This document shows positions 35,601 through 42,609 of a stretch of DNA of 64,000 bases, piece by piece. Made by a program: the position numbers and the translations under genes. The notes below the pieces were generated by a model. It was not told where the DNA came from, ran no database searches, and saw only the letters and a program-made list of their open reading frames with translations. Origin of the DNA: Bacillota bacterium. GTDB lineage: Bacteria > Bacillota > Clostridia > Christensenellales > Christensenellaceae. Position 1 is the stretch's first letter. Every line of letters begins with the position of its first letter. The DNA lies in contig JAEYKI010000019.1 in NCBI GenBank assembly GCA_023408315.1, positions 186,001 to 250,000 on the forward strand. The letters are read 5' to 3'.

Positions 35601-37060
35601 ATGCCGTCGGGCCGGCATTCGACTACGCGATTACGGGTTACATGAACGGTGAAGATACAGCCGCAACCCCTGTGGTGTCTGGTACTGCGGCGTGCGGGTT
35701 TGGCTATTCTCCCTCAACGGAGGCGGGTAACCATGCAATCGTGTTCTCGCAGAAAAAATTGAAGGCAGATAACTACAAGTTTGCGTATGTGGACGGAACG
35801 CTGACGGTGAACAAGGCAACTCTCACGGTAACGGCAGGCGACAAAACGGCCACATACGGCGGAACCGTACCTGTGTTTGACTACACAATTGCGGGATACT
35901 TGAACGGAGACGATACAGCCGCGGCCCCTGTGGTATCGGGCGGCGCGGTATGCGGCGTGAGCGGTTATTCCGCTAAAACGGCAGTTGGCAGCCATACGAT
36001 TGGCTTTATAAGCACGGGCCTTTTGGCAACCAACTATACATTTGATTATAAGACGGGAACGCTGACGGTGAACCCTGCAACACTAACGGTGGCGGCTGGC
36101 AGCAAGACTGCGACATACGGCGGAACCGCGCCTGCGTTTGACTACGGAATTACAGGGTATGTGAACGGCGAAGACGCAACAACGGCGGGAATCACCGGCA
36201 ATCCAACATATGCTTGCGCATATAACACAGCCGATCCGGCGAACAGGGCGGTTGGCTCATATAATATTGTACCCGACGTTTCGGCCATGGGCTCTGCAAA
36301 CTACATATTTACGCCGGCAAACGGCAGCCTGGCGGTGAATTCCGCGCCGCTGACCATAACGGCAAACAGTGAAGTGCTGACCTACAATGACGATGTACCA
36401 GCCTATTCGGCAAGCTATACCGGTTTTGTGAACGGAGATGGTCCGTCCAGCCTGGGCGGCGCGCCGGTATTTGCCTGCGGCTATGCTAAGGGCAGCCCGG
36501 TTGGAAGTTATCCCATTGCCATAAGCGGATATACGTCCTCCAACTATGCCGTAACGTTTGTTTCCGGTAATTTGACTGTGAATGAAACGCCCGCAAGAGG
36601 GTTCAGGGTTGTGTTCCTAAACTACGACGGCACGCTGCTCAAGGTGGAGTGGGTCGGCGCGAACAACCCGGCGACCGCTCCCACGGCGCCCACGCGGCCC
36701 GGATATACGTTTACCGGATGGAGTACAGCCTTTGACAAGGTGACGAACGATATGTCCATAACGGCGCTGTTTGCACCCGTTGCCGCTGCTGCGGCCGCGC
36801 CTTCGGCACAGTCCACCGTAATCCCGGAGCCCAGTGTACCCGCGGCTGCGCCATCGGTAAGCCCGTCCGCACCGGCGTCTCCATCCCAGGAGAGCATTGG
36901 TGAGAACCAGGTGCCCCAGGCCGCGCCTTCGGCAGGCGCGCAGGAGCAGCAGTCCCAAAACGGGTTCCCGTTGTGGCTGTGGATCATTATTGCGGCGGCT
37001 GTAGCTGGATTCCTGATTTGGCTGTTTGGGTTCAAATTGCGAAAAAGAGAACAGTCATGA
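32657..37060 (+). CDS. Large surface protein with InlB-type B-repeats and MBG repeats
   Basis: A 1,467-residue extracellular protein. A signal peptide (about 1-25) is followed by a Ser/Thr/Pro/Glu linker with ASAEPT repeats (about 35-80). Three Listeria-Bacteroides repeats (GYSFDGWF, GYTFKGWYFD, GYAFEKWYLD) come next, then at least seven MBG-type repeats, each starting like LTVTANNKTATYG and ending with GTLTVNPA. One more B-repeat (GYTFTGWSTAFD), a Pro/Ser/Ala-rich stalk and a C-terminal membrane helix with a basic tail close the chain. There is no LPxTG, so it stays membrane-anchored. Such proteins act in adhesion or biofilm. GAGGGGG lies 6 nt before the ATG. A c-di-GMP riboswitch controls it. 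Confidence 0.88.
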   Translation: MKKKVLAVVIVLALLFTALPGGAFADESAAVSGSATFSPQESASAPGPEGTASAEPTETASAEPTDGASAEPTVTASTEPAGEASAEPTESATPSQSVTKMAAMAASPMGISKITVSFDSNGGSGVEAQSAYLLVTVWSSPDTTRGGYSFDGWFTSLSGGSKIGFPYTTASSVTLYAHWTRMYTVTYNTMGGDSISSNQVAEGTTFTFATPNRDGYTFKGWYFDQNLTQPAGSSMVMTKNITLFASWQINQYTITFNTNGGSSVNSVTQDYRTQIVSLPTTTKTGYAFEKWYLDDDFDHAASFPYTITKNATLYAKWTANSYALTITAGPNGRITTRGLLKDAYDYGTKVYLWYSGAAADNNYDFDYWLDEETGAHLGGELADTQITIDTDNRYKAIFKGEPKHLHTYAGDNGTLGNDLDGFYPYGSTVDLNSANPQPSTGYRFDHWEEQVNSIFGPWKPMGSSIATVGWLNEYRAVFAKEQFTVTWKFGNGAPDKTITRDYAANITSEVPANPSKDGYEFTGWFYDGGTAADITSLKHNITITATYRQLTVSGITVEGYDKPYDGQPHGVKINGDCTGLTVEYSMDGGATFTGTAPAYTNVVSQQVVVRVSKPNYANYEQTVTVNISKKPLTVTAEAKETAFGEAAPPFTATYSGFATGESETTLGTASLAFDCGYSVGSGVGTYDITPKGLDSSWTNYDISYRTGTLTVNPASSDSLAVSGLDITYDGKPHQVSVLNLRPGDTVEYSGDNGATYSSDNPVFQNVTPAEGATVTVRVTNPNYASYTGSAVVKINAATLTVQANNKTATYGGTAPVFDYSITGYVNGEETAATPVVSGSAACGVSGYAAKTAVGNYTVGFTSTGLLASNYIFDYKTGTLTVNPATLTVTANNKSVTYGSVAPTFNYKIEGFVNGETKKLVTGTAACGYAYMPTTPIGSYPISFTTQSLAAPNYTFTYVDGTLKVNKATLTVTANDKAATYGDAVGPAFDYAITGYMNGEDTAATPVVSGTAACGFGYSPSTEAGNHAIVFSQKKLKADNYKFAYVDGTLTVNKATLTVTAGDKTATYGGTVPVFDYTIAGYLNGDDTAAAPVVSGGAVCGVSGYSAKTAVGSHTIGFISTGLLATNYTFDYKTGTLTVNPATLTVAAGSKTATYGGTAPAFDYGITGYVNGEDATTAGITGNPTYACAYNTADPANRAVGSYNIVPDVSAMGSANYIFTPANGSLAVNSAPLTITANSEVLTYNDDVPAYSASYTGFVNGDGPSSLGGAPVFACGYAKGSPVGSYPIAISGYTSSNYAVTFVSGNLTVNETPARGFRVVFLNYDGTLLKVEWVGANNPATAPTAPTRPGYTFTGWSTAFDKVTNDMSITALFAPVAAAAAAPSAQSTVIPEPSVPAAAPSVSPSAPASPSQESIGENQVPQAAPSAGAQEQQSQNGFPLWLWIIIAAAVAGFLIWLFGFKLRKREQS
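34540..36590 (+). repeat. Tandem MBG-repeat coding units
   Basis: Seven in-frame units of about 250-260 bp begin near 34540, 35041, 35302, 35557, 35815, 36076 and 36340. The units at 35041 and 35815 are nearly identical at DNA level over most of their length (for example GGCGTGAGCGGTTAT and AGCACGGGCCTTTTGGCA), which points to recent duplication or gene conversion. Confidence 0.7.
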
Positions 37061-37099
37061 AGATTTTAGAAAATAATTGAAGAAAAAGTAAAAAAACTG

Positions 37100-37128
37100 T
37101 TGACATTTGCAAATAGATGTAATATGAT
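37100..37128 (+). promoter_or_regulatory. Promoter of triple-riboswitch transcript
   Basis: TTGACA (37100-37105) and TATGAT (37123-37128) with a 17-bp spacer, leading into three riboswitches and the lipoprotein gene at 37650. Confidence 0.8.
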
Positions 37129-37149
37129 ACGAAAATAAAGAGTTATGTC

Positions 37150-37240
37150 CATCGATAAAGGCAAACTTACGGGAAACCTAAGGGCGCAAAACTAGAGGGC
37201 CTACATGCCTAAAAGCATATGGCAGCCAGTTGCCGAAAGG
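37150..37240 (+). ncRNA. Cyclic di-GMP-I (GEMM) riboswitch B
   Basis: GATAAAGGCAAAC, a P2 stem with GAAA loop (CTTAcGG-GAAA-CCTAAG), GGCGCAAAAC, GGGCCT, a P3 hairpin ATGC/GCAT and the closing GGCAGCCAGTTGCCGAAA form a full GEMM-I pattern. The Ala-for-Gly position in CAAAAC deviates slightly from CAAAGC. A terminator follows at 37257. It is the first of three aptamers in series. Confidence 0.8.
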
Positions 37241-37256
37241 AAAGCAGAGATTATGA

Positions 37257-37289
37257 AAGCTTCCCTTTCACTAAAAGGGGAGCTTTTTT
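37257..37289 (+). terminator. Terminator after riboswitch B
   Basis: AAGCTTCCCTTT (37257-37268) pairs with AAAGGGGAGCTT (one G-U pair), followed by T6 ending at 37289. Confidence 0.8.
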
Positions 37290-37346
37290 CATCCGTACAG
37301 GATGTGGACGCTGCAGGCACCCAAGTGATTTAAATATAGACGCATT

Positions 37347-37433
37347 CATCGATAAAGGCAAACCCGGAGAAATCCGGCGACGCAAAGCTACAGGGCCTGA
37401 CGCCGCAAGCGTTTGGCAGCCAGCCGCCGAAAG
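37347..37433 (+). ncRNA. Cyclic di-GMP-I (GEMM) riboswitch C
   Basis: CGATAAAGGCAAACC, P2 CCGGA-GAAA-TCCGG, GCGACGCAAAGC, GGGCCT, P3 ACGC/GCGT and GGCAGCCAGCCGCCGAAA. It is closely related in sequence to riboswitch D, and has its own terminator at 37477. Confidence 0.85.
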
Positions 37434-37476
37434 GAGAGCGTCCGCTGCGAACCAATAAAAGTTCCAGGCGGCAAGC

Positions 37477-37505
37477 GCTTCCTTTCAACAAAAGGAAGCT
37501 TTTTT
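37477..37505 (+). terminator. Terminator after riboswitch C
   Basis: GCTTCCTTT (37477-37485) pairs with AAAGGAAGC (37491-37499), with a short loop and T6 (37500-37505). Confidence 0.8.
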
Positions 37506-37544
37506 ATTTTACCCGGCAGAAAAGGCCGGGCAAATGAAAGACTT

Positions 37545-37640
37545 CAAACGATAAAGGCAAACCCGGAGAAATCCGGCGGCGCAAAGCCAAAGGGCCTAAC
37601 CGCTTAAAACAGCGAAAGGCAGCCTGGCCACCGAAGGAAG
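37545..37640 (+). ncRNA. Cyclic di-GMP-I (GEMM) riboswitch D
   Basis: CGATAAAGGCAAACC, P2 CCGGA-GAAA-TCCGG, GGCGCAAAGCC, GGGCCT, P3 CGCT/AGCG and GGCAGCCTGGCCACCGAA. No terminator follows. The aptamer ends on the GAAGGAAG ribosome site (37633-37640) of the lipoprotein gene, so this copy probably controls translation. Confidence 0.82.
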
Positions 37641-37649
37641 TTGTTTTTC

Positions 37650-38579
37650 ATGAAGAAGAGGAGCAAACAATTTAAAATACTGGCAGTTGCAATTCTGTGC
37701 GCAACTCTTTTTATAACCACAGCATGTTCCGCTGCCGGTGGCGGCAATCTTGTTACCATTCAGGATAAAGTGCCTCTGGCGGGCCAATCGGCTGCCGCAA
37801 CGGCCGCAGAGACATTTAACAATGGCGGGAGCGTAAGCACCGCACCTCTTCAAAACGGCACTGTAACCATTAACGCAAATCTTGCGGACAAAGGTATTGT
37901 TGGCATTCAGGCGGATGTGGACGGCAACCAAAAATTAAAGGTAAAGGTAAGCCTGAACAACCAGTCCGTTTATTACGATATTGTTTCCGGCCAGATGATC
38001 AAGGTGCCCATGCAGCTTGGCAACGGGCAATACACCATTGAGCTGTTTCAGAATATAAGCGGATCGGAATACCAGAAGCTGTATGGAGAGAACATTGATG
38101 TTTCCATAGCCAACGCAAACGAAGTGTACCTGCTTTCCAACCAGATTGTGAACTTTGAAGATTCAAAGCAAATATCTTCTCTGGCCGCGGGCATGCTGCA
38201 GAACAAAAACAGCGGCGCGGATAAACTGCGCGCCGTATACGATTATGTGGTTGAGACCATTTCTTACGATTACAACAAAATGAGCCAAATTGATTCCACA
38301 TATATTCCCAATGTGGATCAGGTTATAGAGCAAAAAACGGGCATCTGTTATGATTATGCGGCGGTGATGGCCTCCCTACTCCGGGAGGCCGGGATCCCCG
38401 CAAAACTCGTGATGGGCTATAGGTCAGATTCGCCTGATTACCATGCGTGGAACGAGGTTCTGCTTGACGGCAAGTGGATTACCGTGGACGCCACATGGGA
38501 TTCCGTTTTAAAACAAAACGGGCAATCCTTCCAAATGGAAAAGGACGCGGGGCTGTATACTACCGAAAAAGTTTTTTAA
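37650..38579 (+). CDS. Transglutaminase-like lipoprotein
   Basis: A 309-residue exported protein. A basic N-terminus, hydrophobic segment and lipobox FITTACS make Cys the lipidated residue (about 25). Residues about 45-150 form a beta-rich domain. The C-terminal transglutaminase-like (papain-fold) domain has the triad Cys in EQKTGICYDYAAVMASLLRE, His in PDYHAWNEVLLDGKW and Asp in VDATWD. Bacterial members often act as peptidases or cross-linkers at the surface. The ATG at 37650 is chosen because GAAGGAAG lies 9 nt upstream. Three c-di-GMP riboswitches precede it, so its expression depends strongly on c-di-GMP. Confidence 0.85.
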   Translation: MKKRSKQFKILAVAILCATLFITTACSAAGGGNLVTIQDKVPLAGQSAAATAAETFNNGGSVSTAPLQNGTVTINANLADKGIVGIQADVDGNQKLKVKVSLNNQSVYYDIVSGQMIKVPMQLGNGQYTIELFQNISGSEYQKLYGENIDVSIANANEVYLLSNQIVNFEDSKQISSLAAGMLQNKNSGADKLRAVYDYVVETISYDYNKMSQIDSTYIPNVDQVIEQKTGICYDYAAVMASLLREAGIPAKLVMGYRSDSPDYHAWNEVLLDGKWITVDATWDSVLKQNGQSFQMEKDAGLYTTEKVF

Positions 38580-38623
38580 AAGTTTGCGGCAGACATAAAT
38601 ATATTGACATCCGGGTGCCGCGA

Positions 38624-38668
38624 TAAGAACCAAAAAGCCGAGGGGTTGGCTTTTTGGTTCTTATTTTT
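38624..38668. terminator. Strong bidirectional terminator
   Basis: Sixteen-bp arms, TAAGAACCAAAAAGCC (38624-38639) and its exact inverse (38648-38663), with an 8-nt loop and flanking T-rich sequence. It separates the lipoprotein gene from the convergent gene ending at 38661, whose stop codon lies inside the 3' arm. Confidence 0.85.
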
Positions 38669-38954
38669 CCTCTTCCTTCAGAAAGGGGCCGTTTTGATGG
38701 TATAACGGGCTGTCCTCTGTTCCCTGGCCCGTCAGTTTTTCATACATCTCGTCTCCCACGCACTCGCGCGCATAGCTGCACCAGCGAATGCAGGACTGGA
38801 TATCGTTAAATACCACAAAACCGCATTTACCGCAGGCAATCTGAGTGTCTGTGGAAAAAAGCTCCACTTCGCTTCCGCACTGGGGGCATTTTTTTATTTT
38901 AAGGGTGGGCGTTCCGCTGATGTTTGCAGCGCCCGGGCAAAATTTCGCCGGCAT
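38661..38954 (-). CDS. Small zinc-ribbon protein of unknown function
   Basis: A 97-residue protein with a zinc ribbon: KKCPQCGSEVELFSTD and IACGKCGFVVFND give two C-x2-C pairs. A second Cys set lies at IRWCSYARECVGDE, and an N-terminal FCPGA adds another Cys. The total of eight cysteines could hold a second metal or cluster. I recall similar proteins in anaerobic bacteria with no assigned function. The terminator stem covers its stop codon. Confidence 0.65.
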   Translation of the reverse strand: MPAKFCPGAANISGTPTLKIKKCPQCGSEVELFSTDTQIACGKCGFVVFNDIQSCIRWCSYARECVGDEMYEKLTGQGTEDSPLYHQNGPFLKEEEK

Positions 38955-39026
38955 AAATTCCGCTCCTTTTTATTGTTGTACCATTACTATACCTGTAATT
39001 GCAGCAAAACAAACGCAAATATTTTA

Positions 39027-39178
39027 GGGGACGTGCCCCGGCACACAATTTTTTTCAAGAAAAAAACAAAAGATTTTAGATGCTATAACAAAGGGCGTTT
39101 TTAAAAATGGAATTACCCAAGGGATATTCGTCCCTTGGGCCAAAAGTTTGGAGGCGGGGAGGCTTTGAATAAAAGCCT
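39027..39178. repeat. Structured intergenic repeat, copy 2
   Basis: GGGG-ACGTG-CCCC (39027-39039), a TTTCAAGAAAAAAACAAAAGA segment, a hairpin with arms CCCAAGGGA (39116-39124) and TCCCTTGGG (39131-39139), and a GGAGGCGGGGAGGC end that abuts the stop codon of the minus-strand gene at 39178. The hairpin arms differ from copies 3 and 5 by compensating changes. Confidence 0.65.
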
Positions 39179-39354
39179 CAGTCATCGCCCCGTAAAAGAT
39201 TTTCAGCATAATCCTGCAGGCTGTCCATGGAATTGATATGGCTTTTGCGCTGGCATATGCTGCTCTTTACATAATCGGGCAGAGAGTCCCAATACTGGGC
39301 GGCGGAATGGTTTTCCGCAAGCAGGCTGTCCAGCCCGCTGTATTTTTGCTTCAT
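39178..39354 (-). CDS. Small conserved protein of unknown function
   Basis: A 58-residue acidic-to-neutral protein, MKQKYSGLDSLLAENHSAAQ followed by YWDSLPDYVKSSICQRKSHI. I recall this pattern (GLD-LLAEN, Y-SLP-YV, QR) from many short Clostridia proteins without known role. GGAGGT lies 6-7 nt upstream of the ATG at 39354 on the minus strand, which supports the start and shows that it is translated. No membrane segment or metal site is seen. Confidence 0.65.
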   Translation of the reverse strand: MKQKYSGLDSLLAENHSAAQYWDSLPDYVKSSICQRKSHINSMDSLQDYAENLLRGDD

Positions 39355-39524
39355 AAAAAATACCTCCTTTCGCGTTATTTTCTGCAAAGGGTTTGCTTTT
39401 CATACCCCGCGCAAATTCCGGCCTTGGGCATAAAACGGCATAGAACTATGAATAATAAGAATCGAAAAAAAATATGCAGCGCGTCTGCCGGATGTTTCTT
39501 TAATCTTTGCATGGAGGATTGACT

Positions 39525-40463
39525 TTGAAAATTGGAGTGCCCCGTGGGCTTTATTACTACAAACTGGACGCATTTCTGGATACCCTGCTCGCTCTACCTG
39601 GCGTAGAAGTGGTTGTGTCGCCTGATACGAATAAAAAAATACTGAACGATGGTGTAAACGCTTGCGTGGACGATGCGTGCCTGCCCCTTAAAATTTATCA
39701 CGGGCATGTGCGGTATCTCCGGGATAAATGCGATTTGATCATTATTCCGCGCATCATGGAGGTAGAAAGAAAGGAATTTGTCTGCCCAAAATTTTGTGGG
39801 CTGCCCGAAATGGTGCAGAACAGCATTCCGGGGTTGCCCCCAGTGATCTCCGGGCCCATGTATTTGCACGATATGCAGAAAATTTTAAAATGGGCAGAGA
39901 GCATAGGGCGCGCGGCGGGCGCAGATAAGGCGCGTGTGCACGAGTGTTTCCGCTGTGCAATGAAATCGCCTGCCAGCACATACCGTGGCATAAACGACGG
40001 CACAAAAAAGTTGAAGGTGGCTCTTTTGGGCCATGTATACAATATATACGACAATATGGCAAATATGAACGTGATTCAAAAACTTTCCAATCTGGATGCG
40101 GGCGTCATAACGGAAGAATGCGTGGCGGAACGGGATAAAGCGGAGGTATACCGTTCGTTGCTGGTGCATCCGTTCTGGTCCAGCATCAAGGACACATTGG
40201 GTACGGGTATCCATCTTGCAAAGCACAGCCTGGTGGACGGAATTATATATTTGTCCTCCTTCCAGTGCGGGATAGATTCCGTAATTGTGGACTTGCTGCG
40301 CGATTTTGTGGAACCTTTTCCCATGCTGGTTTTAAAGCTGGATGAGCATTCGGGCGAGGCAGGACTGGAGACAAGGCTGGAAGCGTTTATAGACATGATT
40401 CAAAGGAGGCGGTTTATTGAAAGTAACATTTCCACACATGGGCAATATATATATGGCAGCTAA
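39525..40463 (+). CDS. Acyl-CoA dehydratase activase-related protein (DUF2229/COG3580)
   Basis: A 312-residue protein of the family that accompanies 2-hydroxyglutaryl-CoA dehydratase activases, often as part of one large fused protein. The N-terminal KIGVPRGLYYYK and the cysteine patches NACVDDACLPLK, EFVCPKFCGLPE and HECFRCAM are typical and probably bind an iron-sulfur cluster. TTG at 39525 is the likely start, with GGAGG 7 nt upstream. It overlaps the next gene by 47 nt. No dehydratase alpha/beta subunit is in the window, so the target enzyme is unknown. Confidence 0.8.
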   Translation: MKIGVPRGLYYYKLDAFLDTLLALPGVEVVVSPDTNKKILNDGVNACVDDACLPLKIYHGHVRYLRDKCDLIIIPRIMEVERKEFVCPKFCGLPEMVQNSIPGLPPVISGPMYLHDMQKILKWAESIGRAAGADKARVHECFRCAMKSPASTYRGINDGTKKLKVALLGHVYNIYDNMANMNVIQKLSNLDAGVITEECVAERDKAEVYRSLLVHPFWSSIKDTLGTGIHLAKHSLVDGIIYLSSFQCGIDSVIVDLLRDFVEPFPMLVLKLDEHSGEAGLETRLEAFIDMIQRRRFIESNISTHGQYIYGS

Positions 40464-41508
40464 AATCAGCATGGACGGGCTTGGGATTGATTATGTGATT
40501 CCGCCGTTTTGCAGCCGCAAATCTCTGGAGATTGGCTCGCGCATATCGCCGGAGGAAATGTGCCTGCCGTTCAAAATTATGATGGGCAACTACGTGCAAA
40601 GCATTCAGCAGGGTGCGGACGCTATTTTGCTGGTGGGGAGCCGGGGACCCTGCCGGTTTGGCGAATACACGGAGCTGCAATACCGGCTGCTTAAAAAAGC
40701 AGGCTACAATGTGGAATTTGTTGTGGCAAAATTTCCGGAAGAAGAAGACAAAGAAATGAACGTAAAAAGCCTGGCGGCTTTAGTGGAAGGCAACGGCATG
40801 AGCAAGGGGGCAATGACGGCCGCGCTGCTCAGGGGCCTTAGAAGCATGTATCTGGTGGACTGGTTGGAGCGGCGGGGCCACATAAACGCAGGGTATGAGG
40901 AAAATCCCGGGGAATCTGCCAGGCTGTACAAGGAAGCAATGAAAACGGTATTTGCGGAGAACAACGCGGCGCGGGCTTTTGCAATGCTGAAGGATTACAA
41001 GCGCCGGATGGAAAAAGTGAGGCTGAGCAAAGGCAAACAGCCGCTTAAAATAGCGATCATAGGAGAAATTTATACGATTATTGAGCCGTTTTCCAATTTA
41101 AATATTGAGGATAAGCTGACGGCAATGGGCGTTTCCACCACACGCAGGCTCACGCCAAGCTGGTGGATTACAGATACCATACAGCGGTTCTTCCGGGTGA
41201 ACGGCCTGGATGTGATCCGTTACGCAGGGGAATACCTGCCGCAATGGATTGGCGGGCATGCGCGGGAGTGTGTGGCGGAAGCAGTGATGGCGGATGAGCG
41301 GAATTATGACGGCGCCATACAGGTTTATCCAATGGGGTGCATGCCGGAGGTGGTGGCAAGGTCGATTTTGCCCACTGTATCCAAGGACAGGGACTTTCCT
41401 GTTTTGACGCTGGTGGTGGACGAAATGACGGGCGAAGCAGGTTACATGACCAGGATAGAAGCGTTTTTGGATTTGCTGGAAAGGAGAAAAAAAACTTGTA
41501 TTATTTAG
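40417..41508 (+). CDS. Acyl-CoA dehydratase activase-related protein (COG3581)
   Basis: A 363-residue protein corresponding to the last part of the large fused activases. Conserved cysteines lie in EEMCLPFKIMMGNY, GSRGPCRFGEY and YPMGCMPEVVARSILP; they resemble the cluster ligands of the dehydratase beta-like fold. It starts with TTG at 40417 behind AAAGGAGG inside the end of the preceding gene. It overlaps the downstream activase gene by 13 nt. The three genes thus form a tightly coupled unit that in many anaerobes exists as one polypeptide. Confidence 0.8.
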   Translation: MKVTFPHMGNIYMAAKISMDGLGIDYVIPPFCSRKSLEIGSRISPEEMCLPFKIMMGNYVQSIQQGADAILLVGSRGPCRFGEYTELQYRLLKKAGYNVEFVVAKFPEEEDKEMNVKSLAALVEGNGMSKGAMTAALLRGLRSMYLVDWLERRGHINAGYEENPGESARLYKEAMKTVFAENNAARAFAMLKDYKRRMEKVRLSKGKQPLKIAIIGEIYTIIEPFSNLNIEDKLTAMGVSTTRRLTPSWWITDTIQRFFRVNGLDVIRYAGEYLPQWIGGHARECVAEAVMADERNYDGAIQVYPMGCMPEVVARSILPTVSKDRDFPVLTLVVDEMTGEAGYMTRIEAFLDLLERRKKTCII

Positions 41509-42476
41509 GATTGGACATTGGCTCTGTAAGCACAGATTTTGTGCTGCTGGATAAAAGCCTGGAGGTTGCGGACGAACTGTACCTTAAAACCAACGGGTCG
41601 CCCATTGAAGCGATTCGGCGCGGGCTGGAAATATGGGGGGAGAAGTACGACGACAGGCAGATCACCGCGGTGGGCATTACGGGCAGCGCCAGGCATATTG
41701 GCGCGTATATTGCGGGCGCAGACATTGTAAAGAACGAGATTACAGCCCATGCCGTGGCCGCCCTGCAATTGGAGCCGGGCGTAAAAACCATTATAGAAAT
41801 TGGCGGGCAGGATTCCAAGATTATTGTTTTGAACGGCGGGGTGGTTGTGGATTTTGCAATGAACACTGTTTGCGCCGCGGGTACCGGTTCTTTTCTGGAC
41901 AGGCAGGCGGAGCGGATGCAGATACCAATTGAGCAGTTTGGGGATTACGCGCTAAAAGCTTCACTGCCCGTGCGCATTGCGGGGCGGTGCAGCGTGTTTG
42001 CCGAATCTGACATGATCCACAAGCAGGCGATGGGATACGGTGAATGCGATATCATTGCGGGCCTGTGCGAGGCGCTGGTGCGCAATTACATGGTAAATGT
42101 TGCCAAGGGGAAAGAGATACGCGAAACTGTATTCTTCCAGGGCGGGGTGGCCGCCAACAGCGGGATGAAGGCGGCTTTTGAAAAGGCGCTTGGGTATAAC
42201 GTTGTTGTTCCTCCGCATTATCATGTGATGGGCGCCATTGGCGCGGCGGTTCTTGCTTCCGAATCCTTGCAGGGAACTACCAGTTTCAGGGGATTCAAGA
42301 CGGCAAAAAGCAAGTTTGAATCCTCCAGCTTTGAGTGCGGCGGGTGCGCTAACTGCTGCGAAGTGGTGACAATACTGCAGAACAAAAGCCTGATTGTAGG
42401 GCGTTTTGGGGATAAATGCGGAAAATGGAGCGAGGCGGGCGCACAGGAAAATGAAAGCGGTGCAAAATTGAACTAA
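41496..42476 (+). CDS. BcrAD/BadFG-type acyl-CoA dehydratase activase ATPase
   Basis: A 326-residue ASKHA ATPase like HgdC, the archerase that injects a high-energy electron into 2-hydroxyacyl-CoA dehydratases. Motifs: GLDIGSVSTDFVLLD (phosphate 1), EIGGQDSK (phosphate 2), and the cluster cysteines in NTVCAAGTGSFLDRQ and AGRCSVFAESD, which bridge the homodimer through one [4Fe-4S]. The C-terminus has an additional FECGGCANCCEV cysteine patch absent from the minimal HgdC. TTG at 41496, with AAGGAG 9 nt upstream, is the start. The substrate route is open because no dehydratase gene adjoins. Confidence 0.85.
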   Translation: MYYLGLDIGSVSTDFVLLDKSLEVADELYLKTNGSPIEAIRRGLEIWGEKYDDRQITAVGITGSARHIGAYIAGADIVKNEITAHAVAALQLEPGVKTIIEIGGQDSKIIVLNGGVVVDFAMNTVCAAGTGSFLDRQAERMQIPIEQFGDYALKASLPVRIAGRCSVFAESDMIHKQAMGYGECDIIAGLCEALVRNYMVNVAKGKEIRETVFFQGGVAANSGMKAAFEKALGYNVVVPPHYHVMGAIGAAVLASESLQGTTSFRGFKTAKSKFESSSFECGGCANCCEVVTILQNKSLIVGRFGDKCGKWSEAGAQENESGAKLN

Positions 42477-42510
42477 AAAGAGCAAAATTATTAAAAAACC
42501 CGCTTAAATG

Positions 42511-42539
42511 TTGCGTTCCCGGGGACTTTGTACTATAAT
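42511..42539 (+). promoter_or_regulatory. Promoter of ech-hyp operon
   Basis: TTGCGT (42511-42516) and TATAAT (42534-42539) with a 17-bp spacer. The expected start is near 42546. Confidence 0.7.
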
Positions 42540-42551
42540 GTGTGAGTATCA

Positions 42552-42568
42552 GGCTGAATTGTTCAGCC
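42552..42568. promoter_or_regulatory. Inverted repeat in ech leader
   Basis: Arms GGCTGAA (42552-42558) and TTCAGCC (42562-42568) around TTG, just downstream of the predicted transcription start. It may be an operator or an mRNA hairpin. Confidence 0.45.
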
Positions 42569-42609
42569 GGTACAAAGGTTTTACTTGAGAAAGAAAAGGA
42601 GTAAAAATT

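Noticed and set aside
35041..36590. Regular repeats considered as a CRISPR array
   Set aside because: Units are about 255 bp, in frame, and encode MBG domains; no short direct repeats with unique spacers occur anywhere in the window.
37219..37607. Two short plus-strand open frames between the surface protein and the lipoprotein
   Set aside because: They run through the riboswitch aptamers and terminators. The RNA structure explains the conservation, not coding.
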